Positions 8,318 to 13,083 of a stretch of DNA of 13,083 bases are shown here, one piece after another. The notes under the pieces were generated by a model. The model ran no database searches. It was not told where the DNA came from and worked only from the letters and a program-made list of their open reading frames with translations. The DNA lies in assembly GCA_964353875.1 (NCBI GenBank), contig CAYGXU010000096.1:1-13083 (forward strand), given 5' to 3'. This DNA is from MGNI01 sp964353875 (lineage in GTDB: Bacteria; Chloroflexota; Anaerolineae; Anaerolineales; E44-bin32). The position numbers and the translations under genes were made by a program. Every line of letters starts with the position of its first letter. Positions within the stretch are counted from its first letter, which is position 1.

Positions 8318-8720
8318 CGCTTCTACCTATAAGACGGAATACCTTTCAAATAGATACGGGCTTAGATATAACCTCCTATTTGCAGACCACTTCGGGTGAC
8401 ACAGCCTCTGAATCAACCAAGGACTTTGCACCTCTACCTTCGATTAGATGAAATCCGTATCGATCCCTGCCAGTGACCTTTCCGTGCATGCTCCTAAGGG
8501 CATTTGCATATTCTAACTGGCAATACTTTGACAAGCTTGCTTGGTGCAGGATGGTTGATAGGCGCCATCATATACCTGCAGTGGCCATCTTTTCTTCAAA
8601 AAGAGAAAAGGATCGCATCCATCAAAGATTCATAATGATGCAATTGACTATTTGGTTTCATCTAATATGTGGGGATCGTGATTAATTTTCAAAAGGACGG
8701 GAATATGCTACAGCCGAATA
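8318..8720. other. Intergenic region between the sigma operon and the two-component operon
   Basis: About 400 bp with no supportable gene. It should contain the minus-strand promoter of the sigma operon and the end of the kinase operon transcript, but I could not identify a clear -35/-10 pair or a GC-rich terminator. An AT-rich inverted repeat CTTTTCT/AGAAAAG (8589-8595 and 8604-8610) is present. An isolated strong ribosome-binding-like AGGAGG occurs on the minus strand near 8374, with no start codon at a useful distance. Confidence 0.5.
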
Positions 8721-9863
8721 TCATTTTTCTTCAGCAACAGGAAGCCGAAGGCGAAAAGTACTCCCCTTCCCTCGCTCAGACTCAAAATCAATCGAGCCTC
8801 CATAGGCTTCGATCACTTTCTTCACCAGGGTTAATCCCAGGCCAGTCCCCAGGCGTGAAAACTCTTTAGCTTCTGGCGTTCGGTAAAAATCACTAAAGAT
8901 CTTCTCATGATGTTCGGGAGCGATGCCAATCCCCGTATCTTTCACTTGCGCGATAGCCCACCCATCACGCTCTTCCAGGCTAACCACAACCTGACCTTTG
9001 TTGGGGGTATATTTTATGGCGTTTGAAATGAGGTTCGTCCAGACTTGCGTAATCTGATCCTCGTTTGCCCACACCCTTGGATTGTGGAGGACCTGTACTT
9101 CAAAATTAATCCCTTTTTCATTTGCCTGGGTTCTAAATAAAGGCACTACATTTTCAAGCAACTCAGCCAGGGAAACAGAATGACGTTTTGGAGCTTGCAC
9201 TTCTTCTCGAGCCGAGGCCAGATTAAGAAGATCGCTCACCAGATCTAATAACTCTTGCACACGATCTACAGCCCGTTGAAGGATTTCCTTTTGCTGTTCA
9301 GCGGGGACATAGCCCTTCAACATACTGAGCAAGAAACTCTGTAACGCAGTGACAGGCGCGCGCAATTCATGTGCAACCATTGTGGTATAGGCGGTCTTGA
9401 ACTTATCCAGCCGCTCCATCTCCTCTTTGGTGCGGGCGAGCTCCGCCGCCTGCTGCTCAATAGTTTGAAGTCGTTTCGCCTCTAAAGAAAGCTTACGTTT
9501 CTCCAGGCCCTGGTTAACCGTCATAAGGAGCAAATCGGAAGTAAATGGCTTCGATATGAAGTCATATGCCCCTTGTTTGATCGCCTCAACGGCCAGCTCA
9601 ACCGTAGCGTAACCTGTAATAATCACCGCCACGGTGTCCGGGTCTTTCGATTTCATCGCTTCAAGCAAATCGATCCCTCTTCCATCCGGCATCATCACAT
9701 CTAGCAAAATCAAGTCGAATGCACCTTCCTCAATTTTCGAGCGACCTTGTTGGATTGTAGAAGCCAATGCCACTTCATAACCCTGTGGCTCAAGGACTCT
9801 TCGACATCCTTCCCGAATTCCAAATTCATCGTCGATGACAAGTATGCTAGCTTTTATTTCCAT
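8721..9863 (-). CDS. Soluble hybrid response regulator-histidine kinase (REC-HisKA-HATPase)
   Basis: A 380-residue cytoplasmic signalling protein with no membrane segment. The N-terminal receiver domain (about 5-120) has the acidic pair D11/D12, phosphoacceptor D55 in LILLDVMMPDGRG, T83 and K105 (DFISKPF). A coiled-coil linker (120-155) leads to a HisKA domain with H165 in VAHELRAPV. The HATPase domain (about 232-377) has an N-box (NLISNAIKYTP), G1 box DTGIG (309-313) and G2 box GTGLGL (339-344). All catalytic residues look intact. In such proteins receiver phosphorylation modulates the attached kinase. It lies 6 nt after the membrane kinase gene, whose product is the obvious phosphodonor. 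The ATG at 9863 follows AGGGAG very closely (2 nt), suggesting translational coupling. No DNA-binding output domain is present. Confidence 0.93.
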   Translation of the reverse strand: MEIKASILVIDDEFGIREGCRRVLEPQGYEVALASTIQQGRSKIEEGAFDLILLDVMMPDGRGIDLLEAMKSKDPDTVAVIITGYATVELAVEAIKQGAYDFISKPFTSDLLLMTVNQGLEKRKLSLEAKRLQTIEQQAAELARTKEEMERLDKFKTAYTTMVAHELRAPVTALQSFLLSMLKGYVPAEQQKEILQRAVDRVQELLDLVSDLLNLASAREEVQAPKRHSVSLAELLENVVPLFRTQANEKGINFEVQVLHNPRVWANEDQITQVWTNLISNAIKYTPNKGQVVVSLEERDGWAIAQVKDTGIGIAPEHHEKIFSDFYRTPEAKEFSRLGTGLGLTLVKKVIEAYGGSIDFESERGKGSTFRLRLPVAEEK

Positions 9864-9869
9864 TTCTCC

Positions 9870-11858
9870 CTACTTCTGCCCTTCAGTGCGATTGATCAAT
9901 GTGGTCGTTAATCCAGATCCATTTGGAAATAGCTTCACGGGTAGTGTGACTGTAAATGTGGTCCCTTGGTCCACTTTGCTTTGAACTGCGATTTGTCCTC
10001 GATGCATCTTTATGATGCCATAGACGATGGACAATCCCAGGCCTGTTCCCTTGCCCAGGGATTTCGTCGTAAAAAATGGTGTGTATAGCTTACGCATCAC
10101 ATCTTCGGACATACCGCAACCATTATCTGCGACCCTCACCTCCACCCACTGGCCATTCACGGATCGAGTACTCAAAGTAATAGTGCCTTTGTCACTAATC
10201 GCCTCTGCGGCGTTGTTGAGTAGATTAACGAATACTTGCTGTATTTGCAATGGATCCACTTGAATGATGGGCAGTTCTGGACTGAAATTGCGAACGATCT
10301 CCACATTCTCATATGCGGGCTGATGTTGAACTCCTTCGATGACTTTATCCAGGAGGGAATGCAGATCGGTTTCTTGTGTCATAACTTCTTGTTGGCGGGC
10401 AAAATTCAATAGATCAGCAACGATGACCTTGCAACGCGTTGTTTCGTTCAAGATCATTTGGAGATCATTTCGCTTGGGATCATTTTCGGCAGTCTCCTTA
10501 TAAAGCACATCCGCGAACAGCAGAATGGTGCCTAAAGGATTATTGATCTCATGCGCCACGCCAGCAGCGAGCTGACCCACCGAAGCCAATTTCTCTTTGT
10601 GTAATAATTGTTGTTGTGTCTGGAAGAGCGTTTCGACCATTGTGTTAAAAGAACGGGCCAAGACGGATAACTCTCCATTGCCATAGGCCGGCACTCGAGC
10701 ACCCATATCCCCTTTGGCAAGGCGTCGGTTTGCATTGACAAGTTCGGTAATTGGCCATGTGATGAGTCGCGAAATCGGTATGCCGATCACTGCGGCCAGA
10801 CCGATGCATACCAGGGCAATATCCACCACGCGCTTATGAAATGTATCCAATAGAGCCTGAAAAGTCGATTTCAAAGCCCCAACATAGAGGATGCCAACCA
10901 CATTTCGTTCATGATCACGCAATGGCTCGTAGCGAGTGATATAGTTTTCATTAACCACGAAGGCCTCGCCTATGTATTCATGCCCTGAAACGAGGACATC
11001 ATCGAATACAACCTGTGAAACTCGCGTTCCCACAGCTCGATTGCCGAACTCATCCGGGACATTGGTGGAAACTCGCAAATCACCAAGGAAGATGGTTACG
11101 CTGTCAATCCCAGCCACCTCCTTGATACGATCCACCAGGGTGAAATCATTATTGATTAGATAAACCGATAATACTGCACCAATCAATTTGCCATCTTCGC
11201 TATTCAAAGGACATACGCCAGTTAATGTAAGACCTGCAGTACCTTCCCTTGGATCGAAAGGCTCTTTTGCAGCCTTGGGAGTATCTAAAATAGAAACTCG
11301 AGCCTGTTCTGCCAGACCAACTTGGTCTAATAATTCGGCCGGGATGACTTCCGTAGCACTCAATGCCACTCCGGTTTTGAGCACTTCCTTAAAAATAGGC
11401 AAATCACCAAAGGTCCCTTCCGTAATAACTGGAGAGAGAATCCCCTCTGCAGATTGAACTCGACCGACGAGTATATTCCCCTCATGGTCGAGCACTGCAA
11501 TAAGATAGGTGCCGCCAAGCGCCAACACAGTGATTTTATTATTGATCTGCTGGTCAATGATTTTAATCGCTTCCGTATCGCCCTCAAAGGCGCCATCAAA
11601 GTTCTGATTTACCCAAGGATCCAATATTAGACGATAACTAATGGCAGCAACCTCATCCAACTTCATCTCATAGAATGAACGCGCCAGGACCATATCGCGT
11701 GCCACTCGTTCATCTTCTGCGGATCTAAGGTAATCCCTGATCAGCTTTGAAGTAGCCACTGTGCCCAGCCCCACAGTCAATGCAGCAACAATGGAAAAGG
11801 AAATAACCAGAACAATCTGCAATCGCCCGCCAATCATTTTTGTGAATAAGCGACGCAT
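9870..11858 (-). CDS. Membrane sensor histidine kinase, Cache-HAMP-HisKA-HATPase
   Basis: A 662-residue sensor. TM1 is about 14-35. The extracellular part (about 40-340) looks like a double or fused Cache ligand-binding domain: GTYLIAVLDHEGNIL in the first half, GEAFVVNENYITRYEPLRD and VGILYVG in the second, a pattern typical of Cache_3-Cache_2 proteins. TM2 is about 344-364, followed by HAMP (364-417), then HisKA with H436 in GVAHEINNPLG, typical of NtrB-like kinases. The ATPase domain has N-box NLLNNA (545-550), G1 DNGCG (578-582) and G2 GKGTGLGLS (602-610). I chose ATG 11858 because GAGAGGTGG lies just upstream, with AGAGG 5 nt from it; the alternative GTG at 11864 overlaps this ribosome binding site. 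It forms an operon with the downstream REC-kinase. Cache ligands are often small organic acids or amino acids, but nothing here specifies which. Confidence 0.94.
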   Translation of the reverse strand: MRRLFTKMIGGRLQIVLVISFSIVAALTVGLGTVATSKLIRDYLRSAEDERVARDMVLARSFYEMKLDEVAAISYRLILDPWVNQNFDGAFEGDTEAIKIIDQQINNKITVLALGGTYLIAVLDHEGNILVGRVQSAEGILSPVITEGTFGDLPIFKEVLKTGVALSATEVIPAELLDQVGLAEQARVSILDTPKAAKEPFDPREGTAGLTLTGVCPLNSEDGKLIGAVLSVYLINNDFTLVDRIKEVAGIDSVTIFLGDLRVSTNVPDEFGNRAVGTRVSQVVFDDVLVSGHEYIGEAFVVNENYITRYEPLRDHERNVVGILYVGALKSTFQALLDTFHKRVVDIALVCIGLAAVIGIPISRLITWPITELVNANRRLAKGDMGARVPAYGNGELSVLARSFNTMVETLFQTQQQLLHKEKLASVGQLAAGVAHEINNPLGTILLFADVLYKETAENDPKRNDLQMILNETTRCKVIVADLLNFARQQEVMTQETDLHSLLDKVIEGVQHQPAYENVEIVRNFSPELPIIQVDPLQIQQVFVNLLNNAAEAISDKGTITLSTRSVNGQWVEVRVADNGCGMSEDVMRKLYTPFFTTKSLGKGTGLGLSIVYGIIKMHRGQIAVQSKVDQGTTFTVTLPVKLFPNGSGLTTTLINRTEGQK

Positions 11859-11860
11859 TT

Positions 11861-11869
11861 CCACCTCTC
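11861..11869 (-). promoter_or_regulatory. Ribosome binding site deciding the kinase start
   Basis: GAGAGGTGG on the minus strand sits immediately before AA-ATG (11858). A GTG at 11864 lies in the same frame, but its first base is part of the Shine-Dalgarno core, so it has no room for its own ribosome binding site. Confidence 0.6.
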
Positions 11870-11901
11870 ACTTTTTCTTCTATCAGTCACACCGCCTCAG
11901 C

Positions 11902-11916
11902 AATCCGGGTCGGATT
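11902..11916. repeat. Short inverted repeat in the kinase leader
   Basis: AATCCG-GGT-CGGATT is a perfect 6-bp inverted repeat with a 3-nt centre, 45-60 nt upstream of the kinase start. It lies within the predicted 5' leader and could be an operator or a small hairpin. No regulator is suggested by the sequence. Confidence 0.4.
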
Positions 11917-11974
11917 TTGCTCAAACAACATAAAACGAGTATTTTCCCATCATCAGAAAGATGGTTTCTTATCG

Positions 11975-12004
11975 ATATTAATTGTACTTTCTTTTATACT
12001 CCAA
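11975..12004 (-). promoter_or_regulatory. Possible sigma-70-like promoter for the two-component operon
   Basis: On the minus strand, TTGGAG (12004-11999), an 18-nt spacer and TAATAT (11980-11975) form a moderate match to a housekeeping promoter. The leader to the kinase ATG would be about 110 nt. This is the best candidate I saw in an AT-rich region where chance matches are common. Confidence 0.3.
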
Positions 12005-12020
12005 TCGAATATACTCCGTG

Positions 12021-12129
12021 GGTCCATTCCATTTGATGTTGCATAAACCCTCTGGTGTTGAGGCAGGTGGTGGTGTCCACGACTCTCACCGCGGGAGTAC
12101 ACGATAACAACACTCCATGGAATGCATCC
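12021..12129 (+). ncRNA. Candidate structured RNA element (unassigned)
   Basis: This segment is locally richer in GC than its surroundings and can fold into nested helices. The outer stem is CATTCCAT (12025-12032) with ATGGAATG (12117-12124), the middle stem GTGTTG (12055-12060) with CAACAC (12108-12113). The inner hairpins are GTGG-TGT-CCAC (12070-12080) and ACTCTC-ACCGC-GGGAGT (12082-12098). The last hairpin contains a G-U pair that would be a C-A mismatch in the opposite transcript, favouring the plus strand. A TATACT at 12010-12015 could be a -10 box placing the start near 12021, but its -35 is poor. It matches no RNA family I recognise, and a DNA operator or a decayed mobile-element end is possible. 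Confidence 0.3.
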
Positions 12130-12520
12130 ATACTACGTTGTGACTTAAGCAAAACGGGCTAGAATGATGCACGATTACATAGAAAAAATATGCCCATTGC
12201 TAACTTGATGGAGTAGATGGGTTCACTTTGGACATTTCCTGATGCTCTGATTCCAAGTATTTTGGTATCCAGCCATTTAAATTTGGCTTCTTCCCATATG
12301 CATGGCTTGAGAAATTGATATCAAAATGCAATATAAATACAAATTCAGTATAAATTGTCACACTCACGCACCAAGTGACGATTGTCATTAGCACTTTTCG
12401 TAGAATATCGCCCCCACGAACGGACTTAACAGGCAAAGATCTGATAGGTTTCCAATTTAGCAGTCACTTTGCTACTGGGTAATCTTGTCTATGATAGAAC
12501 TCAAGAAATGGTCATACTGA

Positions 12521-12561
12521 TTAAAACGGAAAATCCCTGAAGAAAGAAGTCTAATCAGGGA
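12521..12561 (-). terminator. Probable rho-independent terminator on the minus strand
   Basis: TCCCTGA (12534-12540) and TCAGGGA (12555-12561) form a 7-bp stem with a 14-nt loop. Read on the minus strand the stem is followed by TTTTCCGTTTT. It lies about 110 nt after the stop codon of the small gene and would end its transcript before the kinase promoter. The large loop lowers confidence. Confidence 0.45.
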
Positions 12562-12660
12562 AGGTAGATATCGTTTGGAATTACTTAATATAAATAGGAC
12601 TATGGGTTAATACTCATGGTTAGACCCAATCAAATCGAGGGTTACAAAGGATTTTCAAAG

Positions 12661-12679
12661 AGCAGCCTCTCAAGCTGCT
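12661..12679 (-). repeat. Inverted repeat overlapping the end of the small gene
   Basis: AGCAGC (12661-12666) and GCTGCT (12674-12679) are a perfect 6-bp inverted repeat with a 7-nt loop, spanning the TGA stop and the last Ala codons. On the minus strand it is followed only by CTTTG, so it is a weak terminator at best; it may protect the 3' end. Confidence 0.35.
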
Positions 12680-12876
12680 GGTGCCAAAGTACCTTCTAGA
12701 CCCTGTTGATCCATTTCTCGAATATGATCACCTACAGCCGAATATTGCCTCTGGTAATGATCGACCAGAATTTTATAATACTTTGCATTGGTAGGATCGG
12801 AAGAGATTAATCGCAAAAAATAAGAATGCATTTTTGAGAATCGTCGCATGGTTACCTGCATTTCCTCTCGCGTCAT
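12670..12876 (-). CDS. Small protein of unknown function (68 aa)
   Basis: I do not recognise the family. The product is soluble and charged, with no cysteine, signal peptide or membrane segment. It appears to be mainly two amphipathic helices: about 3-24 (REEMQVTMRRFSKMHSYFLRL) and about 31-56 (AKYYKILVDHYQRQYSAVGDHIREM), separated by SSDPTN, with a short Ala/Pro-ending tail. The ATG at 12876 is preferred because GGGGAGG (12891-12885) lies 8 nt upstream; an in-frame GTG at 12885 would overlap that site. A real gene is supported by the strong ribosome binding site, a candidate ECF-type promoter about 100 nt upstream and a probable terminator downstream. It appears monocistronic. Its helical hairpin form would suit a small adaptor or regulator, but this is a guess. 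Confidence 0.7.
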   Translation of the reverse strand: MTREEMQVTMRRFSKMHSYFLRLISSDPTNAKYYKILVDHYQRQYSAVGDHIREMDQQGLEGTLAPAA

Positions 12877-12884
12877 TTCAAGCA

Positions 12885-12891
12885 CCTCCCC
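12885..12891 (-). promoter_or_regulatory. Strong ribosome binding site of the small gene
   Basis: GGGGAGG on the minus strand with an 8-nt gap to ATG 12876. It overlaps the alternative GTG start at 12885 and so decides in favour of the ATG, giving 68 rather than 71 residues. Confidence 0.7.
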
Positions 12892-12964
12892 AAAGAAACC
12901 TTACATGCTTTACACTCATCACATCAATAACTGAAAAAAACCAAAAAACGCGCTTCAATCCACT

Positions 12965-12981
12965 TTATCTATCTCAGATAA
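12965..12981. repeat. Inverted repeat at the predicted transcription start of the small gene
   Basis: TTATCT (12965-12970) and AGATAA (12976-12981) are a perfect 6-bp inverted repeat with a 5-nt centre. It overlaps the candidate -10 box and the expected start site on the minus strand, where a repressor operator would be effective. AT-rich, so chance is possible. Confidence 0.35.
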
Positions 12982-13006
12982 CGTCGAAAGTACCTCAAAT
13001 GTTACA
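12978..13006 (-). promoter_or_regulatory. Candidate ECF-sigma promoter of the small gene
   Basis: On the minus strand, TGTAAC (13006-13001), 17 nt, then CGTTAT (12983-12978). This fits the ECF promoter plan and resembles TGTAAC/CGTAAC -35 boxes known for some ECF sigmas. The spacer length and the CGA-CGTT junction are identical to those of the candidate A2M promoter at 326-351. The leader to ATG 12876 would be about 95-100 nt and contains T-rich runs. Confidence 0.4.
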
Positions 13007-13032
13007 CATGTTACTTCATGTTCCTTAATGTT
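12999..13032 (-). promoter_or_regulatory. Array of four AACAT repeats at helical spacing
   Basis: On the minus strand AACAT occurs four times, starting at 13032, 13022, 13012 and 13003, so at steps of 10, 10 and 9 nt. Three intervening spacers share purines (TAAGG, GAAGT). The last copy overlaps the -35 box of the candidate ECF promoter. Direct repeats on one face of the helix ending at -35 are the layout of activator sites such as those of OmpR/PhoB-type regulators; the binding protein is unknown. Confidence 0.45.
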
Positions 13033-13083
13033 TTTGATAATCTAAAACGCGCCCACATGCAAGAAAAATGATCATTGAAAACG

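Larger units (their letters stand above)
11859..12669. other. AT-rich intergenic region between the kinase operon and the small gene
   Basis: About 810 bp without a convincing protein gene. It holds, in order along the plus strand, a short palindrome (11902-11916), a possible minus-strand sigma-70-like promoter for the kinase (11975-12004), a GC-richer foldable element (12021-12129), an AT-rich stretch with no recognisable feature (about 12130-12510), and a probable minus-strand terminator (12521-12561). Confidence 0.55.

Noticed and set aside
8589..8610. CTTTTCT/AGAAAAG inverted repeat as terminator of the kinase operon
   Set aside because: The stem is almost all A-T and there is no T-tract after it on the minus strand.
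8473..8685. 70-codon plus-strand open frame between the sigma and kinase operons
   Set aside because: No ribosome binding site, no family resemblance and odd composition; treated as chance in non-coding DNA.
12200..12436. Open frame of 78 codons on the minus strand in the large intergenic gap
   Set aside because: It begins with TTG, has no ribosome binding site, and its translation has no domain-like character.
12880..12885. GTG start for the small gene, and the similar GTG at 11864 for the kinase
   Set aside because: Both overlap the ribosome binding site that properly serves the in-frame ATG a few bases downstream.
12999..13032. AACAT repeats as a CRISPR array
   Set aside because: Repeats are 5 nt with about 5-nt spacing, far too short for CRISPR; there are no cas genes.
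12945..13052. AAAACGCGC repeated at 12945-12953 and 13044-13052
   Set aside because: Only two copies 99 bp apart, one within an A-run; not enough to call a site.

Overview
The window looks like the chromosome of an uncultured Chloroflexota bacterium, perhaps Anaerolineae-like. This is an inference with moderate confidence. It rests on the pairing of an ECF sigma factor with a DUF5667 membrane protein, a very large membrane-anchored alpha-2-macroglobulin (A2M), and a Cache-type histidine kinase coupled to a REC-histidine kinase. There is no rRNA or other phylogenetic marker to confirm it. I see no phage, transposon or CRISPR content.

Layout: bases 1-414 are non-coding, with several inverted repeats and a candidate ECF-type promoter. 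Bases 415-6549 (+) encode a 2044-residue A2M with an intact CxEQ thioester motif. A 13-bp perfect hairpin (6581-6619) separates it from a convergent two-gene operon on the minus strand: an ECF sigma factor (8317-7769) followed 15 nt later by its probable membrane anti-sigma factor (7753-6653), which ends in a Gly/Asp-rich 15-residue tandem repeat. A non-coding gap of about 400 bp follows. Next is a minus-strand two-component operon: a Cache-HAMP histidine kinase (11858-9870) and, 6 nt downstream, a soluble REC-HisKA-HATPase protein (9863-8721). An AT-rich gap of about 810 bp contains a locally GC-richer, foldable element (about 12021-12129) and a possible terminator. The last gene is a 68-residue unrecognised minus-strand protein (12876-12670). 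Its upstream region carries four AACAT repeats spaced about one helical turn apart.

How the parts may work together: the A2M gene and the small gene, about 12.5 kb apart and on opposite strands, both have an upstream AAC-N17-CGTT arrangement whose spacer ends in CGA. This resembles known ECF promoter architecture (for example BldN-type CGTAAC-N16-CGTT). The hypothesis is a small envelope-surveillance regulon, in which the locally encoded ECF sigma factor, held by the DUF5667 protein, controls the protease-trapping A2M and the small protein. The two-component pair would add a second sensory input with no DNA-binding output visible here. The genes and domains are well supported. The regulon, the RNA element and the operator array are inferences from short motifs.
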